Source: Algiphilus sp022763315 (GTDB lineage: Bacteria > Pseudomonadota > Gammaproteobacteria > Nevskiales > Nevskiaceae). Taken from it: a DNA stretch of 64,000 nucleotides. Below, one piece after another: positions 18,820 through 26,580 of this stretch. The notes below the pieces were generated by a model, which worked only from the letters and a program-made list of their open reading frames with translations, was not told where the DNA came from and made no database searches. The DNA lies in the NCBI RefSeq assembly GCF_965249985.1, contig NZ_OZ252280.1, one strand, 5' to 3'. Position numbers and translations under genes: made by a program. The stretch's first letter is position 1; each line of letters starts with the position of its first letter.

Positions 18820-19845
18820 TTAGGCGGCTTCCTCCATGGCTTCGCTATAACGTCCAGTGGCGGCAAGCCCATTGAGCTTGGCGCGGTGGAAAAACGCTTT
18901 CTGCGCGGCCTCAACCTGCCCACTCTTACCGCCCCAGGCTTTCAGCGCCGGCGCCTGTAAGGCGCGGCCATATGAGAAGGTCAGCGCCCAGGGAGCTGAC
19001 CCGAGCTTGTTCATTGCATCCAGATGCTGCGTTGCGAGCGCATCAGACTGCCCTCCCGAAAGGAAAGCGATGCCCGGTACAGCGCTGGGGACACAACGGC
19101 GGAGGGTGCGCACGGTGGCTTCAGCGACAGCGGTGACATCCGCCTGCTGCGGGCACTCCTTACCAGAGATGACCATGTTCGGCTTCAGCACCATGCCTTC
19201 CAGCAAGACGCGCTGCAGTCGGAGCTGATCGAAGGTCGCATCCAGTACGCGACGCGTGACGTCTCCGCAGACTTCGATGGTATTGGCGCCATCCATGAGC
19301 ACTTCGGGCTCGACAATCGGGGTGATTCCCGCCTCCTGACATAGGGCGGCGTAGCGTGCCAGGGCATGGGCATTGGTGGCGATAGCGTATTCCGACGGCA
19401 GACCGTCCGCGATGGTAATCACGGCGCGCCATTTCGCGAAAAGCGCACCCGCATCGCGATAGGCAGTCAGGCGCTCGCGCAAACCATCGAGGCCCTCCGT
19501 CACAGTCTCTCCTTCGGCCCCAGCGAGCGGCTTGGCCCCCTTATCGACCTTGATGCCGGGGACGATGCCGCGGTCAGCGAGAAACTTCGGGAAGGGGGTG
19601 CCATCCGCGGTGGCTTGATAGAGCGTCTCTTCAAACAGAATCGCCCCGCTGATGTATTCCTCAACGCCGGGCGTGGTGAACAGCAGATCGCGGTAAGCGC
19701 GACGATGCTCTTCCGTGCTTTCCACATCAATACTGTCGAAGCGCTTCTTGATGGTGCCCGTCGATTCGTCGGCGGCCAAAATGCCGCGACCTGGAGCGAC
19801 CATCTTGCGTGCGGTATCAACCAGTACCTTCTCGTCCATTCCCAT
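18820..19845 (-). CDS. Class I fructose-bisphosphate aldolase
   Basis: This aldolase cleaves fructose 1,6-bisphosphate to dihydroxyacetone phosphate and glyceraldehyde 3-phosphate through a Schiff base. The 341-residue protein has the class I landmarks GRGILAADESTGTIKKRF, the Schiff-base lysine segment LLEGMVLKPNMV, and FLSGGQSDALATQHL. Class I enzymes are less usual than class II in gammaproteobacteria. The start at 19845 has a GGAG motif five bases upstream; the in-frame ATG at 19839 is the alternative. It does not form an obvious operon. Confidence 0.94.
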   Translation of the reverse strand: MGMDEKVLVDTARKMVAPGRGILAADESTGTIKKRFDSIDVESTEEHRRAYRDLLFTTPGVEEYISGAILFEETLYQATADGTPFPKFLADRGIVPGIKVDKGAKPLAGAEGETVTEGLDGLRERLTAYRDAGALFAKWRAVITIADGLPSEYAIATNAHALARYAALCQEAGITPIVEPEVLMDGANTIEVCGDVTRRVLDATFDQLRLQRVLLEGMVLKPNMVISGKECPQQADVTAVAEATVRTLRRCVPSAVPGIAFLSGGQSDALATQHLDAMNKLGSAPWALTFSYGRALQAPALKAWGGKSGQVEAAQKAFFHRAKLNGLAATGRYSEAMEEAA

Positions 19846-20128
19846 TCCTACTCCCGAATCCAAATTCACCCGAATAGCGATCTGCCAGCGTCCCATTCAA
19901 CGCGGCGCGATGATGCGCGCAAGCGCACAGTGGCGATGGATTCTAGCACTTTGGCCTCCGCCCACCCTTCATCATCGCTCGAAGCAAAGCCCCGCCTGAA
20001 ATGCCAGGGGTGAACCGAAGTCCACGCAAGCCGCACTACCCCGATCTCCAGAATCGGTGGGAAGGAGCCCCCTACATACTGCCGAACGACAACACTAGAA
20101 CCAGGGTACGGAGCTCCTTCTTCGAACC
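19846..20128. repeat. Gene-free stretch with a degenerate third copy of the tRNA-Val tail repeat
   Basis: No credible gene occurs here. From about 19990 to 20128 the sequence aligns loosely with the downstream 186-bp units. It has a GAACCGAAG block, an ACCCCGAT.CC block, a GGTGGG block, a remnant of the terminator (CAGGGTACGGAGCTCCTTCTTC) and the last bases before TGGTAGGCGCG. It is therefore read as an old, decayed unit of the same array. The part next to the aldolase gene (19846-19990) should hold the aldolase promoter, where only a weak TAGAAT -10 match is seen. Confidence 0.5.
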
Positions 20129-20277
20129 TGGTAGGCGCGAGTGGACTCGACGAAACCGCAGGACGCGGTTTCGCGTGAGCGCAGCGAGCCCGAAGGGCGC
20201 GGCCCATGGACGGGCCGCGCAACCCCGACCCGGAGGGGCGGTGGTGAGCGTCCACCCACAAGCTGCCAGTCAGACAC

Positions 20278-20301
20278 AAAAAAGCCCCGGCGTACGGGGC
20301 T
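20278..20301 (-). terminator. Intrinsic terminator in the second tRNA-Val tail unit
   Basis: The same stem AGCCCCG/CGGGGCT with a U-run occurs exactly 186 bp beyond the first terminator. RNA that reads through the first terminator would stop here, giving a longer tail RNA containing one whole unit. Confidence 0.8.
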
Positions 20302-20463
20302 CTTTCTTCAGGCTTGGTAGGCGCGAGTGGACTCAACGAAACCGCAGGACGCGGTTTCGCGTGAGCGCAGCGAACCCGAAGGGCGCGGCCCATGGACGGG
20401 CCGCGCAACCCCGACCCGGAGGGGCGGTGGTGAGCGTCCACCCACAAGCTGCCAGTCAGGCAC

Positions 20464-20487
20464 AAAAAAGCCCCGGCGTACGGGGCT
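20464..20487 (-). terminator. Intrinsic terminator after tRNA-Val
   Basis: On the minus strand a 7-bp stem AGCCCCG/CGGGGCT with a 5-nt loop is followed by six U residues, 14 nt after the tRNA 3' end. This is a canonical Rho-independent terminator and forms the first element of the tail repeat. Confidence 0.9.
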
Positions 20488-20500
20488 CTTTCTTCAGGCT

Positions 20501-20577
20501 TGGTAGGCGCGAGTGGACTCGAACCACCGACCCCCACCATGTCAAGGTGGTGCTCTAACCAACTGAGCTACGCGCCT
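20501..20577 (-). tRNA. tRNA-Val (GAC)
   Basis: The 77-nt gene has acceptor strands AGGCGCG/CGCGCCT and an encoded CCA. The D-arm is GCTC..GAGC, the anticodon stem CCACC/GGTGG encloses loop TTGACAT (anticodon GAC), and the T-loop is TTCGAGT. It reads GUC/GUU valine codons. A TATACA -10 with a weak TTGCCC -35 lies upstream near the end of nhaD. Its 3' end is the seed of the tandem repeats that follow. Confidence 0.97.
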
Positions 20578-20623
20578 GCAAGGCGGCGAAGTGTATAGAC
20601 ATGCGCCAAAAGGGGCAATAGGC

Positions 20624-22069
20624 CTAAGTGAAGTATTTGCCGTTCAGCAGGAAATGGGTCGCAATCCCGGCCGCGTAGCCAAGCGCAATGGCCCACGACC
20701 AGCGCAGATGACCGAAGAAGGTGTAGTAGCCGCGGGCCGTACCCATGACCGCCACACCGGCCGCCGAACCGATGGCCAATAGTGAGCCGCCGATACCCGC
20801 CGTCAGCGTGACCAGCAGCCACTGCCCGTCATTCATGTCCGGATACATGCTGAGCACGGCGAACATCACGGGAATGTTGTCGATGACCGCCGAGATGACG
20901 CCCATCAGGATATTGGTCACCGTCGGGCCCAACTCACCATAGAGCATCTCGGAGCCCACCGACAGGTAGCCGAGTGTGCCAAGGCCGCCGACGCACATGA
21001 TGATGCCGTAGAAGAACAGCAGCGTGTCCCATTCCGAGCGCGCTACTTGGTTGAAGGTGTTGAGGCGTGGGCCCTTGGTGTGCTGATAGGGGTCGCTGCT
21101 TTCCGCGCCGCTGAGGCCGCCCTGGTCAATCAGTTGGTGGTGCACCTCCCCACCCTTGTGCAGCGCCCCGATGCGGTTCAGCGTGTAGTTCATCAGCATG
21201 AGCGCGCCCAGGCCGCCCATCATGCCGAGCGCGGGTGGCAGATGGAAGGCGGCGTGCAGGGTGACGGTGAGGGCAATGGTGCCGATGAACATGCCGATAA
21301 TGACCAGACCCCCAAAACGCACGACCGGGCGCACCGCTAGCGGTTCTGGCGTGGCCTTGGGCACCTGCGTGGCCATGATCGCGGCCGGGATGATCCAGCT
21401 CACCAGGGCGGGAATGAACAACACCAGGAATTCATGCGCCGGGAAGACGCCCTTCTGCCACACCATCAGTGTCGTGATGTCGCCGAAGGGACTCCAGGCG
21501 CCGCCCGAGTTGGCCGCCACCACAATGTTGATGCAGGCCACGGTGACGAAACGCGGATGCCCTGCGCCGACGGCGATCGCCACGGAGGCCATGACCAGGG
21601 CCGTGGTCATGTTGTCCGCGATGGGCGACAGGAAGAAGGCGATAAGGCCAGTCAGCCAGAACAGGGTGCGCAGGGAAAAGCCGCGCGACACCAGCCAGCC
21701 GCGCAGGGCATCGAAGACCCCGCGTTCGTCGAGGGTGTTGATGTAGGTCATCGCCACCAGCAGAAACAGGAACAGCTCCGCAAACTCGATCAGGCTGTGC
21801 TGGACCGTGCGGTGCACGATCTCGGTATCACCCATGCTGGCGTAGGTCGCGCCGATCATCGTCCAGATAATCACGGCCCCCAACAGGACGGGGATGGATT
21901 TGCGCAGGTGCAGCCACTCTTCCGCCACCACCAGCACGTAGGCGATGACGAAGACACACAGGGCGATGATGCCGACGGTGGAGCCTGTCAAATCCAATGT
22001 CTGCGGGGTTTCGGCCGCAGTAGCCATGACGGGAAAGAGAGCCGTCAGGAGAGCGATCAGCAGGCGCAT
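20624..22069 (-). CDS. nhaD: Na+/H+ antiporter NhaD
   Basis: NhaD is an inner-membrane Na+(Li+)/H+ antiporter of the ion transporter superfamily, common in marine and halophilic bacteria. The 481-residue protein has an N-terminal signal-like helix and about 12 further membrane helices. Family segments include FLSPIADNMTTALVMASVAI and NSGGAWSPFGDITTLMVWQKG, with a second DNIPVMFAVLSMYP repeat near the C-terminus. These Asp/Asn-rich loops are the likely ion sites. It stands alone between uvrB and tRNA-Val on the same strand, with a 136-bp upstream gap and no clear terminator before the tRNA. Confidence 0.93.
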   Translation of the reverse strand: MRLLIALLTALFPVMATAAETPQTLDLTGSTVGIIALCVFVIAYVLVVAEEWLHLRKSIPVLLGAVIIWTMIGATYASMGDTEIVHRTVQHSLIEFAELFLFLLVAMTYINTLDERGVFDALRGWLVSRGFSLRTLFWLTGLIAFFLSPIADNMTTALVMASVAIAVGAGHPRFVTVACINIVVAANSGGAWSPFGDITTLMVWQKGVFPAHEFLVLFIPALVSWIIPAAIMATQVPKATPEPLAVRPVVRFGGLVIIGMFIGTIALTVTLHAAFHLPPALGMMGGLGALMLMNYTLNRIGALHKGGEVHHQLIDQGGLSGAESSDPYQHTKGPRLNTFNQVARSEWDTLLFFYGIIMCVGGLGTLGYLSVGSEMLYGELGPTVTNILMGVISAVIDNIPVMFAVLSMYPDMNDGQWLLVTLTAGIGGSLLAIGSAAGVAVMGTARGYYTFFGHLRWSWAIALGYAAGIATHFLLNGKYFT

Positions 22070-22205
22070 GGTCTGTTTCAGGCAGGTGAAGGGGTGCGCA
22101 TCATAGCGGCACGCTGATCGATCCGCTTCTGCACTGCACCAAAGTCGTAGGGCTTAACCTGTCAGTAATACGAAGGACAGCACCAAGGTCGGCTCGACTC
22201 GTAGA

Positions 22206-24290
22206 TCAGGCCGCGCTGATCAATCCCTCCTCTCGCAATTTGCGGACGGCGTCGCGCAGTCGGGCGGCCTTCTCGAATTCGAGATTCTGCGCCGCTTCGA
22301 ACATCTCCTTCTCCAGCTTGGCGATCTTCTTGCCGATCTGATCCGCGGGGACGCGCTCGTAGCCCGCCGGTGCTTCGGCGGCTTTCAGGCTGCGGTCGGT
22401 ACCGCCCTCGACCGCCTTTTCGTAGCCGGCGTGCATGACGTCGTCGATGCGCTTGCGGATGCCCTTGGGCGTAATGCCGTGCGCCTTGTTGTGCGCGAGC
22501 TGCCTCTCGCGGCGGCGCTCGGTCTCGTCAATGGCGCGACGCATGGAGTCGGTGATCTTGTCGGCATAGAGAATGGCGCGCCCTTCCAAGTGCCGCGCCG
22601 CGCGCCCGATCGTCTGGATGAGGGAGCGCTCGGAGCGCAGGAAGCCCTCCTTGTCGGCATCGAGGATGGCCACCAGGGAAACTTCAGGCAGGTCCAGCCC
22701 CTCACGCAACAGGTTGATGCCCACCAGGACATCGAAACTGCCCAGCCGCAGCTCGCGAATGATCTCGGCCCGCTCCACCGTATCCACGTCCGAGTGCATG
22801 TAGCGCACGCGCACCCCGTTCTCGTGCAGATAGTCCGTCAAGTCCTCGGCCATGCGCTTGGTGAGCGTGGTGACCAGGACGCGCTCATTTCGTTCCGCAC
22901 GCAGGCGCGCCTCGCCGAGCAGGTCGTCCACCTGCGAACCCACGGGGCGCACTTCAACCGCCGGGTCGACAAGGCCGGTGGGCCGCACCACCTGCTCCAC
23001 CACCTGCTCAGTGTGCTCGCCTTCATAGGGACCCGGGGTGGCCGACACGAAGATCGACTGCGGCACCAGCCGTTCGAACTCCTCGAACTTCAACGGGCGG
23101 TTGTCCAGCGCCGAGGGCAGACGAAAACCATATTCGACCAGGGTTTCCTTGCGCGCGCGGTCGCCGCGGTACATGCCGCCGATCTGCGGCACGGTGACGT
23201 GGGACTCGTCGATAACGACCAGCGCGTCCGGCGGAAGGTAGTCGAACAGACACGGCGGCGGCTCGCCGGCCGCACGTCCGGACAGATAGCGGGAATAGTT
23301 TTCGATACCCGAGCAGTAGCCGATCTCCTGGATCATCTCCAGATCAAAGGTGGTGCGCTGCTCCAGCCGTTGCGCTTCGAGCAGCTTGCCTTCGGCGCGG
23401 AAATACTCCAAGCGCTCGCGCAGCTCCTCCTTGATGGCGTCGAACATGCTCAGGAGGCGTTGCCGCGGAGTCACGTAATGCGACTTGGCGTAGATCGTTG
23501 CGCGCGGGACCTTCTGGTGGACCTCCCCCGTCAGCGGGTCGAAGTAGCTGATGCTTTCGACCTCGTCGTCGAAGAGTTCGATGCGCACCGCCTGCTCGTC
23601 GGATTCCGCGGGGTGGATATCGATGGTCTCTCCGCGCACCCGGTAGGTGCCGCGTTTGAGCTCCATGTCGTTGCGGGTGTACTGCATCTCCGTCAGCCGA
23701 CGGATGACTTCGCGCTGGCCCATGCGGTCGCCGACCACCACGTGCAGCACCATCTTGAAGTAGGACTCCGGGTCACCCAAACCGTAGATTGCGGACACCG
23801 AGGCCACGATGATCGCGTCGCGTCGCTCCATCAGCGCCTTGGTGGCGGACAGACGCATCTGCTCGATGTGGTCGTTGATCGAACTGTCCTTCTCGATGAA
23901 GGTGTCGGTCGACGGCACATAGGCTTCGGGCTGGTAGTAGTCGTAATAGCTGACGAAGTACTCGACAGCGTTGTTCGGAAAGAAGGATTTGAACTCGCCA
24001 TACAGCTGAGCGGCCAGCGTCTTGTTCGGCGCCATGATCAAGGTGGGCCGCTGCACCTCGCTGATGACATTGGCGATGGTGTAGGTCTTGCCCGAGCCCG
24101 TGACGCCGAGCAGCGTCTGATGCAGCAGGCCGTCATTGAGACCCCGCACCAACGATTCAATGGCCTGTGGCTGATCGCCGGCCGGTGGCCAGTCCGAGGC
24201 CAGTGAGAAGGCGTGCTCCTTGCGCCGGCGCAGACGCACAACCTTGCCCCCGCCGTCCTCCCCGGCTTCTGTTGCGTCGTGTTCGCTCAT
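22206..24290 (-). CDS. uvrB: Excinuclease ABC subunit B
   Basis: UvrB is the damage-verifying helicase-like subunit of nucleotide excision repair. The 694-residue protein has Walker A GVTGSGKT at residues 62-69 and the beta-hairpin region YYDYYQPEAYVPSTDTFIEK. It also has helicase motifs such as IDESHVTVPQIGGMYRGD and QTIGRAARH, and a C-terminal UVR domain for UvrA/UvrC contact. About 20 extra residues precede the usual N-terminus. The ATG at 24290 is divergent from the aminotransferase gene. No LexA box of the CTGT-N8-ACAG type is visible upstream. Confidence 0.97.
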   Translation of the reverse strand: MSEHDATEAGEDGGGKVVRLRRRKEHAFSLASDWPPAGDQPQAIESLVRGLNDGLLHQTLLGVTGSGKTYTIANVISEVQRPTLIMAPNKTLAAQLYGEFKSFFPNNAVEYFVSYYDYYQPEAYVPSTDTFIEKDSSINDHIEQMRLSATKALMERRDAIIVASVSAIYGLGDPESYFKMVLHVVVGDRMGQREVIRRLTEMQYTRNDMELKRGTYRVRGETIDIHPAESDEQAVRIELFDDEVESISYFDPLTGEVHQKVPRATIYAKSHYVTPRQRLLSMFDAIKEELRERLEYFRAEGKLLEAQRLEQRTTFDLEMIQEIGYCSGIENYSRYLSGRAAGEPPPCLFDYLPPDALVVIDESHVTVPQIGGMYRGDRARKETLVEYGFRLPSALDNRPLKFEEFERLVPQSIFVSATPGPYEGEHTEQVVEQVVRPTGLVDPAVEVRPVGSQVDDLLGEARLRAERNERVLVTTLTKRMAEDLTDYLHENGVRVRYMHSDVDTVERAEIIRELRLGSFDVLVGINLLREGLDLPEVSLVAILDADKEGFLRSERSLIQTIGRAARHLEGRAILYADKITDSMRRAIDETERRRERQLAHNKAHGITPKGIRKRIDDVMHAGYEKAVEGGTDRSLKAAEAPAGYERVPADQIGKKIAKLEKEMFEAAQNLEFEKAARLRDAVRKLREEGLISAA

Positions 24291-24362
24291 GAGTTCGTGA
24301 AGCTGGGCATGAAGGTGCGTATTATTACGCGCCGATTCCGCACATGTCCCTGGATTCTCGTC

Positions 24363-25547
24363 TTGGATACGACACTCGCCGCCCGCGTCAACCGCATCAA
24401 GCCTTCTCCTACCCTCGCTGTGACCGCGAAAGCCGCGGCATTGCGGGCCGCCGGGGAGGATGTCCTGTCATTGGCCGCCGGCGAGCCGGATTTCGACACG
24501 CCTGAACACATCAAGGAAGCAGCCATCCGCGGGCTGCGTGAGGGACATACCAAATATACCCCGGTGGGTGGCACGCCGGCGCTGAAGAAAGCCATTATCG
24601 CCAAGCACGCCGAGGACAATGCGCTGGAGTACAAGCCGTCGCAGATCATTGCCTCGGTGGGCGGCAAGCAGGCCTGCTACAACGTTTGCCAGGCCCTGCT
24701 TGATGCGGGCGACGAAGTACTGATCCCGGCGCCGTATTGGGTCTCCTACCCGGATATGGCGCTGCTCGCCGACGGCACGCCGCGCATCGTTGAGACGACC
24801 GCCGAACAGCGCTTCAAGATGACGCCGGAATCGCTGGAGGCCGCCATCACCCCGGCCACGCGGCTGCTGTTCCTGAACAGCCCGTCGAACCCATCGGGCA
24901 TGGCCTACAGCAAGGAAGAACTGGCTGCACTCGGCGAAGTCCTGCGCAAGCACCCGCGGGTCGTCATCGCCAGTGACGATATGTACGAGAAGATCCTGTG
25001 GGGCGACGCGCCCTTTGCCAACATCATCAATGCCTGCCCGGATCTGTACGAGCGCACCGTTGTTATCCACGCGGTCTCGAAGACCTACTCCATGACCGGT
25101 TGGCGCCTGGGCTGGTCGGCCGGACCGGAATGGCTGATCACCGCAATGGCGAACATCCAGTCCCAATCCACGTCCAATCCCACCTCCATCGCCCAGGATG
25201 CCGCCATCGCGGCCCTTACGGGTGATCAGTCCTGCGTCGAGGAGATGAAGGCCGCCTTCAAGACCCGACACGACAAGCTCGTCGCCGGTCTTGCCGCCCT
25301 GCCCGGCGTTGAATGCCACCCAGGGGACGGCACCTTCTATGCCTTTCCAGATTTCTCGGGGGCTATGAAGGCGGCCGGCTTTGACGATGACGTCGCCTAC
25401 GCCAACCACATTCTGGACGAAGCCAAGGTGGCCCTGGTGCCGGGCTCAGCCTTCGGTGCGCCTGGCTGCATGCGCCTGTCCTTTGCCACGGCGCAGGATG
25501 TGCTGGATGCGGCGGTAGAGCGGCTCGCCGCCCTTCTCCAGCGATAA
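24363..25547 (+). CDS. Pyridoxal-phosphate aminotransferase, aspartate aminotransferase type (class I, subgroup Ib)
   Basis: This enzyme probably transfers the amino group of aspartate (or an aromatic donor) to 2-oxoglutarate. The 394-residue protein starts with the RIKPSPTLAVTAKAAALRA block typical of subgroup Ib. It contains AAGEPDFDTPEHIKEAA, the cofactor-binding NSPSNPSGMAYS and the Schiff-base lysine in SKTYSMTGWRLG (Lys240). The start is a TTG at 24363, since no in-frame ATG fits; an ATG at 24309 would add 18 residues unlike the family. Exact substrate preference cannot be decided from sequence. Confidence 0.88.
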   Translation: MDTTLAARVNRIKPSPTLAVTAKAAALRAAGEDVLSLAAGEPDFDTPEHIKEAAIRGLREGHTKYTPVGGTPALKKAIIAKHAEDNALEYKPSQIIASVGGKQACYNVCQALLDAGDEVLIPAPYWVSYPDMALLADGTPRIVETTAEQRFKMTPESLEAAITPATRLLFLNSPSNPSGMAYSKEELAALGEVLRKHPRVVIASDDMYEKILWGDAPFANIINACPDLYERTVVIHAVSKTYSMTGWRLGWSAGPEWLITAMANIQSQSTSNPTSIAQDAAIAALTGDQSCVEEMKAAFKTRHDKLVAGLAALPGVECHPGDGTFYAFPDFSGAMKAAGFDDDVAYANHILDEAKVALVPGSAFGAPGCMRLSFATAQDVLDAAVERLAALLQR

Positions 25548-25560
25548 GTGCCAAAAAGGC

Positions 25561-25589
25561 TTGCGACCCGCGCAATCGGCCCTTAGAAT
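25561..25589 (+). promoter_or_regulatory. tRNA-Asn promoter
   Basis: TTGCGA (25561-25566) and TAGAAT (25584-25589) are separated by the optimal 17 bp and followed by GCGCGGCC, a GC-rich discriminator expected of stringently controlled tRNA promoters. Transcription would start a few bases before the tRNA 5' end. Confidence 0.8.
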
Positions 25590-25600
25590 GCGCGGCCTCT

Positions 25601-25676
<76 letters not shown>

Positions 25677-25686
25677 GTACACGAAT

Positions 25687-25712
25687 ACCCCGGCCTTGGC
25701 GTCGGGGTTTTT
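25687..25712 (+). terminator. Intrinsic terminator after tRNA-Asn
   Basis: A CCCCG/CGGGG stem with a 10-nt loop (which can pair further inside) is followed by five U residues, 11 nt after the tRNA end. Confidence 0.85.
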
Positions 25713-25877
25713 CGTTAGGGCAGCTTGACGCTCTCACCAACGACTCCGTCGTTGGTTGTCAGGCCCGTCCATGGGCCTGACCCTCCGCTTCGCTACGGGC
25801 TCCGGCGCAATGCGCCTCCGCGCGGCCTTGTTCCCGACAAGGCCGTCAAGTCCAACTCGCGGAGCCAGTACACGAAT

Positions 25878-25903
25878 ACCCCGGCCTTGGCGTCGGGGTT
25901 TTT
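25878..25903 (+). terminator. Intrinsic terminator in second tRNA-Asn tail unit
   Basis: This is an exact copy of the first terminator 191 bp further on. Read-through of the first site would end here and produce an RNA with one full repeat unit. Confidence 0.8.
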
Positions 25904-26068
25904 CGTTAGGGTAGCTTGACGCTCTCACCAACGACTCCGTCGTTGGTTGTCAGGCCCGTCCATGGGCCTGACCCTCCGCTTCGCTACGGGCTTCGGCGCT
26001 ATGCGCCTCCGCGCGGCCTTGTTCCCGACAAGGCCGTCGAGTCCAACTCGCGGAGCCAGTACACGAAT

Positions 26069-26094
26069 ACCCCGGCCTTGGCGTCGGGGTTTTT
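26069..26094 (+). terminator. Intrinsic terminator in third tRNA-Asn tail unit
   Basis: This third copy has the same CCCCG/CGGGG stem and U-run, in the partly decayed unit before the small membrane protein gene. Confidence 0.75.
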
Positions 26095-26226
26095 CGTTAG
26101 GGCGGCTTGACGCTCTCACCAACGACTCCGCCGTTGGTTGTCAGGCCCGTCCCTGCGCTTGGCCTTGCGCTTCGCTCCACACTATGGCGCTCCGTGCTCT
26201 CCCTTGAATGCCGTTAGACTCCGTGC

Positions 26227-26580
26227 ATGTGGCTCTTACGCAATGCAAACGCAATCCCGACCCTACTCATCGTCGTGGGCGCCATGCTCGCCGCCTACAA
26301 TGGCTATAGCCTTTGGCAACATCAGCCGCTCACGAGTGCACAGATTGAACGCGAAGCGCGGCAACAGCTGGAAGCATTGGAAGAACGACGAGGCCCTCAC
26401 CTCAGCCCCATCCAAGGCGAACGCCGACAGCAACTATTGGATCGCATACAGGCGGAAGTAGAGGGCGTGCACGAGCAACCCTATCGGGACGCGTCTCGCT
26501 GGTTCTTTCTCGGCCTGGGCTGCCTCATCATCGGCTTGGGGCACCGGATTGCCGGTGCCCTCCAGCAACGCTACTTCTAG
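26227..26580 (+). CDS. Small membrane protein of unknown function
   Basis: This 117-residue protein is not recognised. It has an N-terminal membrane helix (about residues 10-26), a charged middle of about 55 residues rich in E, Q and R and probably helical, and a second membrane helix (about 92-112) near the C-terminus. The middle would lie on one side of the membrane. Its stop codon overlaps the stop of the convergent lipoprotein gene. No terminator is seen between them. Confidence 0.65.
   Translation: MWLLRNANAIPTLLIVVGAMLAAYNGYSLWQHQPLTSAQIEREARQQLEALEERRGPHLSPIQGERRQQLLDRIQAEVEGVHEQPYRDASRWFFLGLGCLIIGLGHRIAGALQQRYF

Larger units (their letters stand above)
20129..20500 (-). repeat. Two tandem 186-bp repeats, each starting with the tRNA-Val 3' end
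   Basis: Two units (20315-20500 and 20129-20314) differ at three positions by eye. Read in the direction of tRNA transcription, each follows a copy of the tRNA tail (GAGTCCACTCGCGCCTACCA). Each then has an intrinsic terminator, a GGTGG/CCACC hairpin, a long hairpin built on GGCCCGTCCATGGGCC and a hairpin CGAAACCGC/GCGGTTTCG, and ends in the next tRNA tail. Period is exactly 186 bp. The layout is like the tyrT/rtT repeats of E. coli. Function is unknown. Confidence 0.9.

Noticed and set aside
19866..20540. A 224-codon minus-strand frame with a 62-residue internal repeat in the tRNA-Val tail array
   Set aside because: It starts inside the tRNA and runs through terminators. The periodicity follows from the 186-bp DNA repeat, and the related tRNA-Asn array does not keep frame.
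20129..20577. Duplicated tRNA end considered as attL/attR of an integrated element
   Set aside because: The copies are adjacent tandem units of fixed 186-bp period with no integrase or cargo between them.
22431..24206. A 591-codon plus-strand open frame
   Set aside because: It lies entirely antisense to uvrB and shows no family motif.
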